Part shown: one piece after another, positions 10,918 to 24,098 of the stretch
How the letters are laid out: every line of letters begins with the position of its first letter
Numbering within the stretch: position 1 is the first letter of the stretch
Assembly: GCA_032622095.1 (NCBI GenBank)
Contig: CP136069.1
Location: forward strand, 87,878,958 to 87,942,957
Direction: 5' to 3'
Length of the DNA: 64,000 nt
DNA from: Siphonodentalium dalli
Lineage: Eukaryota > Mollusca > Scaphopoda > Gadilida > Siphonodentaliidae
Program-made: the position numbers and the translations under genes
The notes under the pieces: model-generated
The model's input: only the letters and a program-made list of their open reading frames with translations
Databases searched by the model: none
Told to the model about the DNA's origin: nothing

Positions 10918-12273
10918 ACACATTTGTATTCACTCAGTGATGTGTTTAAGGGTCAGATGCACGTTTGCCCAATATATGGCTGAAATAATTGAAAACATTA
11001 CTGTTGTTTGAGCCAAAAACAACAACGGAAAAAAAGGAAAATGCATAGTAACCAGATTACATATGGCTCAGCTTTATACATAGAATGTGTTGGTGAATTA
11101 TTATAGTATGCTGGACATGTGGTTTCCTTTAAAAAGCACTTTGGTTTGACAAATGTGGGAAATATTTGGGAAAAATAGCATGTCTTTAGGTACCGAGAAC
11201 TTTTAAATAACTAAAAATATTTGACCGAAGAATTGACCATGGTGTGCTATGGTATATGGTTTACATGAGAGGAGCCATGTTTTGTTCGTAAAATGAGCTG
11301 CTTTGCCATCAGAGACGGATTCCAAGATGACGACAATCTGCACTATCAATCGCCGTCATTGAAAACGTAAGTCAAAATTTATTCCGTTTGTTTGCTGACA
11401 AAAAAGGCAAATATCACAATATGCGTACCCGATCAGCACCCGATCTCCAATGGGTTATCTGTATAACTATCAGGAGAAGTCATATTGACATTACTGACTT
11501 CAAATCTAGCTACTTTTATTGAAAAAAAAAGAAGAAAACATTTGATGGAAATTTAAAGTCAAAAATAAAATTTCGCCCATCTATCGAAAATAAGCTTGAT
11601 ATCATTGCGACAATATTAAAACAATATAAATAATCTCTTAAAAGTATCAAAATTGCACATATATATAGTTAGTAATATTTATGTTTAGTTACATTAGTTT
11701 TCCCACATAATACGAAAATATACGTTTTCTGTGTAAAATACGGGGAACTATATATTGCGGCATACTAAAGTGAGTTATGAAACCATTTCCGGTAATTTGG
11801 GAAGTGAAAACCGAAACTCAATTTTCTCTTCAAATTTGTGAAATTATATATATATATATACGCATTGCATAATGTCCGATCGCTCTCAATAACGACCCAT
11901 ATTTAAGGAAGAGTAATTGGGAACGTGTCAGCACTGGTGGTACCAACGATCGCATGAATGATTTTGTACTTCGATGTAAGTTTGATAAATTGTTGACGAC
12001 TTGTAAAATTTGTTTACAAAATGGCTGACCGACATGAATTTCAAACATTCTTATATGTTTTAACAAAAAACGTACAACACACAACGTTTGAAACGCTAGT
12101 AATATATGTTATTTTTATCATAATAATCATGGTCGCCATGTATTTTTTCTTGGGCTATTTCTCATTTAAAAAATGAATCATGTTGCCATTTGGAGGCCCA
12201 ACGTCCAGATATTTTGTCCTATTTTGGTTGTAACCAATTATAATAGTTGATTTTATAATACTATCAAGTGCCT
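10918..12273. other. AT-rich noncoding stretch downstream of hAT
   Basis: No gene or repeat with clear boundaries was seen. A TA microsatellite lies near 11845-11862. The right end of the hAT element presumably lies here but was not identified. Confidence 0.4.
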
Positions 12274-12909
12274 AACTAGAGATGTGACTGTCCCAATGGG
12301 ACTACGGATACCCCCCTGTTTTAAAAATACTAAGATGTTTCACATGTCAGTAAACATTTAGTTAAAATAATAAAATAACAGTTCCCATTGCAGGTGTACA
12401 ACCATAACCCTAATCTTAAACCTATTGACCGAAAAATGTAGGAATAAAAGCTTGGACAAAATTATGTATGTTGCGAAAAAATTTCTAAGTTGTAAAAGGG
12501 GAATAACTCCACCAAAAAATGTCGGACAGACGTCATAATCGCAGGTGCACAAGTTCCCATGGTACTTAATATCTGTGCCACGTTTTTAAAAAATTGACTG
12601 AAAAATGTAGGAATAAAAGCTCGGACAAAAGTATACATGTTATGAAAATTTTCTAAGTCGAAAAAGGGGGGATAACTCCACTAAAAAAAGTCCAACAGAC
12701 GTCATAATCGCAGGTGCACAGGTTCCCATGGTGGTTGATGTCTGTGCCAAGTTTCACGGAAATTGATAAAAAAAACGACTGAGAAAAACTCCGGACAAAT
12801 TTGTGTCCACGGACGGACGACGCCGACGGACGGACGGACGACAGACAGACGGACGGACGGACAAGCTGACTCCAGTATACCCCCCCCTAACTTCGTTGCA
12901 GGGGGTATA
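12274..12909 (+). mobile_element. Pearl/HINE-like nonautonomous element, copy 2
   Basis: This is the best preserved copy. The 5' end has a small hairpin (gtcccaatgggac) followed by atacccccctg, which is the complement of cagggggtat near the 3' end. That is a pair of subterminal inverted repeats as in Helentron/HINE elements. The core has two roughly 190-bp tandem units (each with tgaaaaatgtaggaataaaa and gacgtcataatcgcaggtgc). A (GACG)n-type microsatellite follows at about 12806-12865, then the terminal hairpin at 12876-12909. It shares its 5' and 3' ends with the copy at 2635. No coding capacity. Confidence 0.7.
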
Positions 12910-15552
12910 ATAATCGTGTCGTTACTTTAGTGATGGTGGGGTTTAGGCTCAAAGTGAAATTAATAATTATAATATTAATTTAATAGTGTCATATCACATG
13001 GCAATTTTACTCTGCCTCAATGCCATGAATGGCTACGTATGGGCATAGCCGGATTAGAGATTCATGGCATGATCTAACATCACACAAATGATTCATGCTG
13101 CATGGATCAAATTTCATCTAATGCCTGTGCATTTACTATATTAATATTATTGCACTTCAATGTGGCTGCATTTTCAAGGACCTCATAACTTATGCATATA
13201 TGGGAATAAAACTGGTTCGATGTCGTCATATTTAACTATTTATATTTAGTCAAATGTAGGATGTGCCAAAACCTGGTTATCATGTTACAGGTACATGTAT
13301 AGGTACTCAACTTGTGTACATGATCAACATTTTGGGAACAGGTAGTGAAAGAGCTACCATTCATTGACTGGTATATATAATGCTGGAGTATTATGTACCC
13401 CCCCCCCCCCCCCCCCCCACAAAACAAATTTGGTCCAAACAGTTGGAAATTAATGTATTAAGTCTCACAAAATATTAATAGTTGGAAAAAATCACAACAA
13501 AAATATGTAGAAATTGTTCTTATAGTTTTAATTTTTCAACCAGTAATTAGTGGGGAATTTGAAACTTTGAGATAACAAATTAGAAAATTATAACCCAATG
13601 TAGAGGGGTGCTGCTTTTGGGACTAGGAGGGAGTTAAATTTATCTGGGTCAAGGGGTGCTGCTTTTGGAAATTTCAGACAGTGGACACCCCACCCTCAAC
13701 AGAGATCCTCTAGCTGGGTGTACTGGTTACAAGGTACTAATTAATTAACCCTCAAGCAATATTTTAACTCACTCAGTGTTATCTTATTTTTAATAAAATA
13801 TTTCTCTTGGATTTGTTAACCTGCAAAATGTTTTGTCTTTATTACACTAACACATTGGATTGTCATGGGGTTGTCCTGTATCCGACAGGAGAAGTGCAAT
13901 GAGAGGTTGGCGTTGTCCTGTACCTGGTAGGAGAAGGGCAATGAGAGGTTAATTCCTGATTACCTGTAACTGTCAATATTTACAGGTAAGTTGAAATAGA
14001 TAATTTCAATTCATTAAGGCAGCTACCACAATTAGCTGGAAACAAATGTTTTGAACATCCCATCACAGTTAATAGCATTAAATAACAGTTGCGATTGTGT
14101 CCCCTCTGTACCTGTAGTATATCTCTGTTATGCTCGCACCAGAGTTAATGAACCACAGGAGTTGTCCTGTGAACTGGAGTCTTTGTTAAGTTCAATCTAA
14201 AATACATGTGTATTATCAAAATATCTTTTTTTTTATTTTATCCTGTCGCTGCCATCCAATAGCAAAGACACATTCAGGATCTCTGACATTTTATATGAAT
14301 TTTAAAATAATGAAATTGAGTTGAGCTGTATGAAAACAAAACCATAGTTATATGTTAGTTTTTTTCCAAATATTTCAATTAGTACCAGTATAGGGCGATT
14401 CAGATCAACATGAAACTATCAAGTAATTAAATGAAATCTCCAACAGTTGCTGGAACCCATTTGAGGTGATCGTTAAATCTAATTTGTAGTCCCCTAATAA
14501 AGCATTTTACAATTTTTTTTCTTAAGGCATTGAGATTGACCACTCAACGCTTCATCTACATACGTTTTACATGAAAATAGTTTGTGTTATTTTATTTGTG
14601 TAATATCTGGTGTCTAATGCGAATTTACCCTGAGAGAGCTTTTGTTATTTTATTTGTGTAAACGTGGTGTCGGTGGCAACCCCACAGAAAGCTAATGCTG
14701 TTATACATTGGTGGTGCGAAATTGAAAGTTAAGAAAATTTATATTAAAATTTGTCTGTCTCTTATAGGTGATTGAAATAACTTGGAATCAAAGAAATGGA
14801 ATCCTTGCCATTTGTAGTCATTGACAATGCCGACTAACTGTGAGGTTTCCCTGCTGATAACAGTGGTGCTACAATGAGCAGATGAGCAGGTATGTAATTT
14901 AATTTAGCGTCAATACTGCACAACAGGTATGTGCGAATTTTGGTATAACCCATTACCCATGGTCCATCATACGACAAATACATTACCTTACAGAAAGTGA
15001 CACCTTTGAGGTCAATATAAACTGTATTTCAACAGACTTATCACCAATATTCAATGGCATAGTGAGATTGATTACTTTGATATAGTGGGAATACTTTGCA
15101 TCATTGGGATACCTCAGTCCTGGGATAAAACCACAGAATGTCAGAAGCAAAATTTATTATTTATTCATGTGTATTTATTTGGTCAGTTCAGTTAAGTATG
15201 ATATCACTGACAATCTATAATATATTGAGAGATATTATGCATTGGAAAGCTGAATGAGAGTACTATCTTTTGAGAGTTCAGAATTTTTTTTTTTTAATTC
15301 AAAATTAAATAATAACTAATAATTAATTATTAAATTAATTATTAATTAATAATAATACATTGATACATATATCATTGTATTATTGTATTATGATTGTTTC
15401 CATTTAATATCCAAATAAACAGGATTTTTTTTACAAGTTCAATTGATTTGTTATTTGTCCATCCTGTCCTACATACATTTCAAAATAGTCCCAATTGCAA
15501 ATGTCTGGTTAATTATTGCCATTTTTCAGAATAGGGTACTCATAATTTGACT
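12910..15552. other. Noncoding stretch with small repeats
   Basis: Seen here: a C homopolymer at 13398-13418; two copies of a 42-bp unit (gttgtcctgta) at 13870 and 13912 with a remnant at 14159; and an AT-only stretch of TTAATTAATTATTAA type at about 15295-15360. No exon with good splice sites and a recognisable domain was found. Confidence 0.4.
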
Positions 15553-15831
15553 TCATTTATAAGAATGGTGTTCCTTCTTCTGCAGAAAGACGGCTCCTCT
15601 CATGGAAAACAGATATGATGCTACATCTGTATCACCACAGTTTAATGATGATAGTGGAAGTAGATAAAAGTTCTCGGTACCTAAAGTGAACTTATTATAA
15701 AATGTTACAAATCTCTCTTCATTACTCTTATGATGTTCATATTTCAAAACTTTTAATACATGGTATGCATTCCTCAATATGTGTTCTACATCCCTGTGAA
15801 GTTCCATTGCATATGGTTGTGGATTTATCAA
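15553..15831 (-). other. Possible coding remnant, unrecognised
   Basis: A 92-codon open frame reads like protein rather than low-complexity sequence (MELHRDVEHILRNAYHVLKV and, later, RFVTFYNKFTLGTENFYLLP). It has no family I recognise and an in-frame stop lies just upstream. A possible upstream exon on the same strand lies near 16041-16110 (acceptor-like tttcttta, frame LYDCGHNLEYPNIANKDEFQ, donor gtatta). Joining it gives a short frame that soon stops. It may be a degraded transposon gene or the end of a host gene; confidence is low. Confidence 0.25.
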
Positions 15832-18800
15832 GATATTGCCAAATTACATGACCCACCCGTGCGTCTCCACCTTAAGTTAAAATTGAAATAAAGCTACATC
15901 ATATTGTTAGTTACATGCAATTTCATAACTATACAATGTTTTACATGTGTGTTGATGGTCTGTGCTCTTGTTGATTGTTTAATTTGTGACATGTTGAGTT
16001 TTACATACATATATCATAATACAATTTTAAAATAATACCTGAAATTCATCTTTATTGGCAATGTTGGGGTATTCTAAGTTGTGTCCACAATCATACAATT
16101 TTGGTACACTAAAGAAATATGGAATACCATTCCAATGACTGTCACATTTAAAGGGCAGATAACTCTTTCATATAGTTTTATGGTACCAAATATGTATGTT
16201 TTGACGACCAAATTAAATCTCACTGACAGAACCTGAAATCTCACTGACTGGCAGAGTCAATCTCCCTGACAGGAAAAAATGGTGGTAACAGGTCTGAGGG
16301 GTACATGTGCATGTGAAAAATCGGGAGAAGATGACTGCCCTTTCCACTGGCAGTTGCAACCAATTGTGGTTAGAAGGAACTAAATATGTAGAATTACGTC
16401 CCTTCTGTTTTTACACCCAATCTCGAATACGAGTTAAAAAAATTATGGCGTGCGATTGGCGAATAATATGTAAATTTACTAATTCAAGAAATATAATATC
16501 CATAGCATGTAAAAAAAGTGGTTGTTTCCTAGTCTGAAATGCGTTCATGTCCAAACAATGGCTGGATATTGTGGCTGTGCATATGGCTTTCGTCAGACTG
16601 TCAAATTCTGTGCAAAAAGTGGGGTAGTGTGGAAAACGTAAGTTGGTTTTTGAAAAATGCATGGCTGGAAAGGTTCTCCTCTGTGCTAACAGATGCCCAA
16701 AGCCTGGCAAAAAGTTGGTCTTCACAAACGCATGCATTGTGCATTTCGGAACTCGAGAATTTAGCATGGGCATGATCAAGCATTAACACTGTGGCTTATG
16801 GAAAACATTTAGTTCCTTCTAAACTTGTGATGCTGCGCTGGCATGTCATGTTTACATCCATTCCATAGGCCAGCCATTGGTGAATAAATGTGAGGAAAAC
16901 CATGCCAAACGTTCCCTTTAGCATGAATAAACTTGCCCTGGTGTAGTCGAGCTTATCCAGACAATCAGATTAAAGAAATTGTGTTTTAACATAGCTGAGG
17001 TTAGTATTGCTGCAGATATTATGGCTTTTGATTCCACAACAAATTATAGTTCTGTTCTGAGAAGATTTGGGAAATTGGTGGATATTCAGTGCTTTCAACT
17101 ATATATATAAGTTTCAACGCAAAATGAAACGTGTTTGATATTTATTGATCTTAATGTCAATACTTTTCGCACATTGAAATGGTACACACCATATAGCAGC
17201 AGGAATGACTTGGGATTTATGGTAAAAAATAATTATCTTCCTAGACAAGTCTAAAGACATTTTAAACAGCAAAATCTGACAGAAAACGTAGGACTATTTA
17301 TTCCCATTTGGACTTATGGGCTGACTTATGGGTCACCATGCAGAATATTACGCAGGCGAATTATGGTAAAATCAAATCGTCATCCAAGATTTATATTAGA
17401 CGCCAACTCTAAAGACAATCAGCAATGACTTTTAATTAGGTCACTCTGTCCAAAAAAGGACTGACACAGATATTATATCGGCTTGTATATAAGACTCAAT
17501 ACGCCAGAGGAGCGTGACAGATTCGGCCAATACTCAACATTTATATGCAAATTTGTTTGAAGTTTTCGTGTGAAGTCTCCAGGACTGATAAATTACTATA
17601 TATTATATATATAACACAATTCCGTGATTCAACGAAGAGACTGAATAAAATCACATTGTAAAATGATAATAATCTCACTGTGTAGTCATGCATTGCTGGA
17701 CACGTTAGTTGTTAGCATGAATGATGAGCTTTACATATCATTATTTCTGGAAAATTACCAAGTTACGTTATCAGCTTTTGAACGCATTACTTCAGGGTCT
17801 ATAATAAGCATGTTGGGCGATTGTGCAACTTTACATATGACAAGCTTCAAGTCAGCTAAATCTTAATAAGTCTATTTATTCAAGCTTTAGAGGTTTATAT
17901 TATGAAAGTCTACATCACAGATCAGAATTATCATTGAAGTCTCAATGATAGACATGCATACACATAGATGTACGAGTGCATGTATGTATGGTAAGAATAT
18001 TCAATTTGTATGCATTAAACAATTGTCATCTGTTGTTACCTCGTAATTGAGAAGTGATGATTCTTCCACTAACAGACGTTGACAGGGTTTAGAAATTTGT
18101 TTTTGATGAATGGATCCGCCTTGTTGAAAGAAATCTTTGTAGATACAGGATTGCTGGTTTCAACAAGTATAAATATTATTCAAAAATTGCTCCACACAGA
18201 ACACAGAATTGAAGTCTGTTTCACAATCACAAGTTATCCGACACTTGTGTCATCAGATGCTTTATCGCGGTAGCTAAAGACTTTGATCTGTACATACTAC
18301 TGCTAATTTCTTCCGATATTTCAATTTCAAAACCATTGTACCCAGCTGTATATAGGGTAAGGGGAGTTTATCTCATTCTGATTACACATAATTATCAAAC
18401 ATTTTTGAATTATTATAATTCAAGTAATAATTCAAATCTTCTTCACATACATAATTCCAGGAATTTTCCAGAAATAATGATATGTAAAGCTCATCGTTCA
18501 GGATTTTTGCATCAGTTTGCTTGGTCAAAAAAGGAAATTCAACCAGAACATTAAAAGAAAAAAGAAGTAAAAAAAGACCTTTATGATGAGCTAGTTGGAA
18601 TCTAATGTAACAAGATTGCCAACAAATTGGCAACAAAATCACCTAGAGTCATTAAATTTTTTACTTCCTAAACGTTGGGACTGTGGTATTTTTCCGTTCT
18701 TCAGACATGTCGTCAGGAATTTTGACAACAGAAAAATCCTATTTTGAATGGAAGCTCAATGTTTGATTTATTTAAAATGCCATTTAAAAATGTATGGTCA

Positions 18801-19162
18801 AATGGCATGCTTGCATTACCTTTCTGAAATCAGAGTGTTATATATCTTATACACTCGACTCTGAAGATAGTGTTTGTATATGACACATGTACTTGGATAG
18901 GAATTATTGTAATTGCATATACATGTAGGGCCTACAGGTCACTTGAGTTACCTTTCGGATCATGATACCCATACAACAACATTATAGAAGGAGCGGTCTC
19001 AACATTTAATGTCTGTCGTGCATAATAGCATGCAAATATTGGACAATAAAATATATGCCTATAAAGGTATAAGTTCAAAATAATATTTCAGGTACAGGAT
19101 AGAGGCCCATCTTAATTGAGTTTGTCCATGGTTATACATTAACACAACATCCAATCTGCTTA
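15832..19162. other. Noncoding stretch with two inverted-repeat structures
   Basis: Apart from the element at 16370-16822, there is an inverted repeat of about 35 bases between 17721-17757 and 18468-18506 (core gatgagctttacatatcatt) enclosing about 710 bp. It may be another small DNA transposon. I saw no supported gene. Confidence 0.4.
16370..16822. mobile_element. Small DNA element with perfect 16-bp terminal inverted repeats
   Basis: ttagaaggaactaaat (16370-16385) and its exact complement atttagttccttctaa (16807-16822) bound a 453-bp noncoding segment. The adjacent bases (ttgtgg left, cttgtga right) are similar but do not give a clean target duplication, so the superfamily is not assigned. 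Confidence 0.5.
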
Positions 19163-19164
19163 GG

Positions 19165-19505
19165 CCTCATCTTCTGGAAAGTATCTATAGTCTCAAATTA
19201 ACATTATTTTTAGTTACTTTTTCCCTTCTGGGAAGTTTATATATCCCCTAAATTGCAGAAGATAAAATGCATAATGGGTGAACATCACCAACTTCAACTT
19301 CAACTGGGGGACTTCAATCTGATCCCAGGTCTCCCAGTTGTGGCCTGAGCAGAATGAGGTCCACAGAGGGTGAATATGGTGACGCTAGCCAACCATGTAG
19401 GATAGTGTCACTAAATTCACCCTCTTCGGACCTCATTCTGCAAATGACAGACAGACTATTTGCAGACTTGGCCAGTGGAAGTATATTTGTATTGTGGCCT
19501 GACAA
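19165..19505 (-). mobile_element. Inverted-repeat DNA element, copy with an empty DIRS site
   Basis: This is a reverse-oriented relative of the element that flanks the DIRS insertion (26147-26352 plus 31470-31690). Shared blocks are cttcccagaagggaaaaagt, the gaatgaggtcc/ggacctcattc pair, and ggtgaatttagtgac opposite tcaccatattcaccctct. At 19256-19275 the sequence is continuous across the point where the other copy holds DIRS (minus strand gcattttatcttctgca). It is probably truncated at its 19165 end. Confidence 0.7.
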
Positions 19506-19747
19506 AGAGATTTCCCAAACTGAGCTGAACTGAGTAGATAATATTCTACATTCCTAACAGAGGCCTGCAGACTATGATCATCTGTCATAACGACACGTAA
19601 CACAATAATCTACTTGTCACCCAGAAACAGTGACCTGTCAGTGACAAGTTGGCAAGTGTACATTTCGACCCCTGGACTAGATATTAAGTACAATCATTCG
19701 CAACTCTCAAAAGGAAGCATGATAGTCCCATTAGGACCTGTAATGTA

Positions 19748-19960
19748 CAGTAATGCCCTAAGTAATCGACTCCTTAACCACAGCAGAATTATGGGTAACT
19801 TTTCAGGATTTAGTCGGAAATATGGCTTGTTGCCATTCACTGGAAAGCTTTCCCTGCGAGCTTTCCGATGAATGGCAACAAGCCACATTTCCGACTAAAT
19901 CCTGAAAAGTTACCCATAATTCTGCTGTGGTTAAGGAGTCGATTATTTAGAGCATTACTC
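19748..19960. mobile_element. Palindromic TA-flanked MITE, full-length (213 bp)
   Basis: It has the same length and arms as the copy at 6307, with TA outside both ends (19746-19747 and 19961-19962). The centre reads gctttccctgcgagctttcc. Confidence 0.87.
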
Positions 19961-20204
19961 TATTGCTTACTTTCAGATGTGTGAACTACCTGCAGGGACC
20001 AGATTTTGATTTGTCTTAACCGAAATTTGATTTATCGACATTTGACTTATCTATGCTAATTTTGATGCATTTATACAGGCCTTTAGTCTGAACTTTTGTT
20101 CAACTTAAAGTGATGTGAAACACTCAAACATCAAATAATCAAGCCAAATAAAGTTATTTAAAAAAAATTGATATTTAATTGTCAGAAAACAACATCCTTG
20201 TTAT

Positions 20205-21252
20205 AAACAAACAAGGGCAAAGTCAAGTGTGGGCCAATGCCCCGGACTGTACACTACACATTAGCTATATTTAGAGAGAAAATGAAGTAATAGTGGGGCG
20301 ATTCTCTTAGTTTAATCCCGGGTCATATCTCTGGTAAAGGGGCCATAATTCGGGAAAAAAGTGCGGACAAAACAAACCCCGGGTCATATCTCTGGCAAAG
20401 GGCCATAACTTTGGAAAAAATGAGGACAAAACCTGCACTATGAAGGATCGACAGACGAAGGTCTCCACTATATACCCCCAAATCCTCAATTCAAAAATTT
20501 CCATGTCAAAAGGCCGTAATTTTGGTAAAAAATTAATGGATGACAAGGACCCTAAATCCGAAGCAACCAGACAAAAATGGATGGATCATACCCATATTCG
20601 AACTTTATCTGTATTTTGAGCTCATATACCAAATTTGATTCAGATATGATCACACAAACTAAAGTTATCCTGAAACCAGAAATTGACAGGATTCTAAGTC
20701 ATAAAAGGGCCATAACTCTCACAAAAATGGGCAGAGCAAACCCATATTCGAACCTGACCTGTATTTTGGGCTGATAAACTATCATACTAAATTTGATTCA
20801 GATATGATCACACAAACTAAAGTTAACATCCGGAAACCAGAAATTGACAGGATTCTAAGTCAAAAAAGGGCCATAACTCTAGCAATATTGTACCCATATT
20901 CGAACTTGATCTGTATTTCGAGCTGATAAACGCACATTCCAAATTTGGTTCAGATATGATAACACAAACTGAAGTTATCATCCGGAAACCAGAAATAGAC
21001 AGGATTCTAAGTCGAAAAAGGGCCATAACTCTCGCAAAAATGGGCGGAGCAAACCCTTATTCGAACTTGACCTGTATTTTGGTCTGATAAACTCACCTAT
21101 GAAATTTGCTTTTGATCTAATAACCGAAACTAAAGTTATCATCCGGAAACCATTTACGGACGGACAGACAGACGCACGCATGCACGGTACGACGGACGGA
21201 TGGATGGACACCGGCTATTTTAATAGTCCCCCAAATTTTTTTTTCGGGGGAC
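20205..21252 (+). mobile_element. Pearl/HINE-like element with roughly 150-bp core repeats, copy 3
   Basis: Three to four units recur, each with aagggccataactctcgcaa, a cccatattcgaacttgacct block, atttgattcagatatgatca and ggaaaccagaaattgacagg (units near 20560, 20705, 20865 and 21015). They are followed by a GACGGACAGACAGACGCACG-type microsatellite (21155-21205) and a 3' hairpin gtcccccaaa/ttcgggggac (21226-21252). The boundary with the preceding, related fragment at 20300-20500 is uncertain. Confidence 0.6.
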
Positions 21253-21793
21253 AAAAACCGTAATATGCGGGTATCTGTTCCAGCAACATCTGCTATCACC
21301 ATGCCAAAGGACAACGAAATCCGATAATTAACACCCGAATTACAAGCTGAAATGTTCTTTTGGACACAAAATTCACAAATTTCCAAGTCAAACAAGAGCT
21401 GTAGCTCTGGTAAAAATTAATGGAAGAAACCCGTAGTATGTGGATGTCTTTTCCCTCAACATGTGCTATCACCATGCCAAAAGGCAATGAAATCTAATAA
21501 TAAAAACACAGCATAATGTTTGTTATGGACGAGTTTTACACTAAATCCAGCAAAGGACGATAACTCTGGGAAAAAAGTGCAGACAAAACCTGTACTATGT
21601 GGAGATCCTTTCCACAATGCTTGTCTCCCGGCATACCAAAGAACATCCAAAAAGGAACTAACTTGAGCTGTGTTGTGAAATGTTTCTTATGGACGGAAGC
21701 ACATCGATGGATGGATGGACAGAAGGAATGACAGAGGGTATGATGGTCTCCACTATATACCCCCGAATCCTCCTTCAGAGGTTCAGGGGAATA
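21253..21793 (+). mobile_element. Pearl/HINE-like element, copy 4
   Basis: Three diverged units of about 165 bp (markers ctgctatcaccatgcc near 21290, its relative near 21465, and tctcccggcataccaaagaa near 21625) are followed by a GGATGGATGGACAG tract. A 3' hairpin at 21755-21793 (tatacccccg against caggggaata) ends it. It abuts copy 3 in the same orientation. Confidence 0.5.
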
Positions 21794-22231
21794 ATTAAAT
21801 GTACAATCTAATATTGGCCCAAACAGTGCGTAATGCTTGTGCCTAATAATTTATCCTAAATAGAGTAGTAAATATTAACATATGTGCCGAATTCAACCAT
21901 TGTGTTCTCTAAAATGGTAAAGTCGATGTGGTTGTCATTTTCAACAATCTTAGTTCATTATGACATTCTTCCAATGGGAATAGTTTTTGGATATTAACTG
22001 ATTGGTTTTGTTCTATGAAATAAGTGCACAATATGTCGTTAACGATATTTGTCTGTATTATTATTGGTAACTCTCATAATAAAGCATGATAAAAGTTCCG
22101 TTAGGATCTATAATATATTGCTTACTTGTTGTGTATGGTGTTGTGTTGTGTATGGTAGAATTAGTAGTTGTTGATCCTGAAAAAAAGCAGAGATACCATG
22201 ACAAATCAGCTCATATAATAAATATGTTATA

Positions 22232-22322
22232 CAATAATGCCCTAAATAATCGACTCCTAACCACAGCAGAATTATGGGTAATTCTGCTGTGGTTAAGGAG
22301 TCGATTATTTAGGGCATTACTG
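22232..22322. mobile_element. Minimal 91-bp copy of the palindromic MITE
   Basis: It is reduced to little more than the two outer arms: caataatgccctaaataatc ... accacagcagaattatgggt, followed at once by its complement. TA flanks both ends (22230-22231, 22323-22324). It forms an almost loopless hairpin, showing that internal sequence is dispensable. Confidence 0.85.
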
Positions 22323-22639
22323 TATAAGGCCATTTAAAATAAATACCAATGTTCTCAGGCAATTGCACATGGGAAATCAAATGATGCTTTAATTTTTTTT
22401 CAAGAATGCTCGAAAATGATGGGATGTATGAGTATGGTAAATAAAAGTGTGAATGAGACTAGCTCAACTTTGAGAGAGGATAATGTCTTACAATACAGTC
22501 AATGAAGTGATATTAAAGGCAGGGTATCCGCTATACCGGCATGGGATATAGAGCTTCAAAGTTGTTACTGATGGAAGGACTCACAGATGCAGCCCATTTA
22601 TATACTCTCCGCCAAACTTCTGGTAGCATATTTGTGATA

Positions 22640-22930
22640 GTCCAATGTTGGGACAATGTTATAATTCCAATGGTTGAGAGGAATACAATAGGTCAATAAT
22701 GTTATCCGAACCAATGTGCTGGCATTAATTCTGTTGGCCAAATATTGGGCCAACCTTATAATTCCAATGGTTGAGAGGAATACAATAGGTCAATAATGTT
22801 ATCCGAACCAATGTGCTGGCATTAATTCTGTTGGCCAAATATTGGGCCAACCTTATAATTCCAATGGTTGAGAGGAATACGTTGGTGCAACCAAGGTCCA
22901 ACAACGTAAACCCAATCATTGTGCTGCACT
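22640..22930. repeat. Tandem repeat, 97-bp unit, about three copies
   Basis: ttataattccaatggttgag starts at 22659, 22756 and 22853, giving a constant 97-bp period. The first two units continue with an identical aatgtgctggcattaattct block. The third diverges after ggaatacgttgg. Confidence 0.85.
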
Positions 22931-23220
22931 TAATTGCATTGGAATGTCGGTAGCATACTGGTCTCTCGGGCTAGCAAACCGGGGATCGCAATCTGGGAAG
23001 AGTTTTCTGACAAAGATCAGAACTCAGTCAGATACCAAGTTTGTCAGGTTGAAAAAATCTCATTCGAGATCACTGAATAAAGATCCGCATACAAAATGCT
23101 GATTTTCCCCATTTACAACATTTGTCCAGGAATGTTGTCGTGGGTGCGGACATTAATGGCTGACCCGTGTACACACCTTGCATGGTAGCACCTGGACCAG
23201 TGTGTCTATAACAGGGTTCA

Positions 23221-24098
23221 TACACCTAGCTGAGAGTAAAATTCCATATCTTTTCCATACTTTTTTCAAGACTTTCGGACAAATTTTCCAAGACCTTTCA
23301 GTGAAAAATTCCATAACTTTTCCATACCCCGTACCTAGCTAAACAATGAGGAAGACCAATATATAAATTTCCAGGTTGTTTAAACAGAGCACACATATAC
23401 GGTAGTTCAAATGAGCCCTTTATATGCGAAGATGCATTTAACTAATTAAGCTGATGTGAACAATAAATCATAAATGGTTTGCATCTGCAACAATTATCAG
23501 ACTTGACACCCAGTATCAATAATTGCTAAAATCACTGAATCATTGGGAAAAAAATTATTAATTATTAATTTGTTTTTACAGTTAATATCCATTTGTCTGT
23601 TTGGATTATGGACACATGCAGTCATTGTAACAATGCATATTAATTGCGACACTATATATCACGTATTTATGATGCCAGTGTTTTATGACCAATATAATAT
23701 AAGACAATAGGTTAATCAGCCGAATTTGAATTACGACACAATAATTTGTGACTCGTTTTTGTCAGCAAAGACACAGGGCGAAATAATAGCCATGCTTTGA
23801 CGACCATGTGGCAACATAAAACGTAGTTTCCGGGTGAAAGATTAGATATTTATTTCAACTTTGATAATTATTAATAATACTAACTTGCATTATTAGGTCA
23901 TTTTGCAGTAAACTTTTACAGTATATAACACAGATAAATACAAAATGAGAATTTCCTTCAATTTCACAATTATACCTCCCAAAAAATTTGGCAAATATTT
24001 TTGAAATTTGGCAAAAAATAATTTCATTTGGCAAAAATTTTGGTCCAGTGTCAACCCTGGATGGATAAAGATAAATGGATAAAGTAGCAGTTACTCAC
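23221..24098. other. Noncoding stretch, possible old element
   Basis: Repeated ttttccatac and aagacctttc words near 23250-23330, and tttggcaaaaa words near 23990-24045, occur between a cagggttcatac block (23213) and gtcaaccctgg (24050). A degraded hAT-like element is possible, but no matching target duplication was seen. Confidence 0.3.

Larger units (their letters stand above)
21794..23220. other. Noncoding stretch with MITE, tandem repeat and possible SINE head
   Basis: It contains the 91-bp MITE (22232-22322) and the 97-bp tandem repeat. A tRNA-like pair lies at about 22950-22995: tagcatactgg resembles an A box and ggggatcgcaatc resembles a B box at suitable spacing. A tRNA-derived SINE head is possible but weakly supported. 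Confidence 0.35.

Noticed and set aside
22950-22995. tRNA gene
   Set aside because: A-box and B-box resemblance only; no foldable acceptor stem was found, so at most a SINE head.
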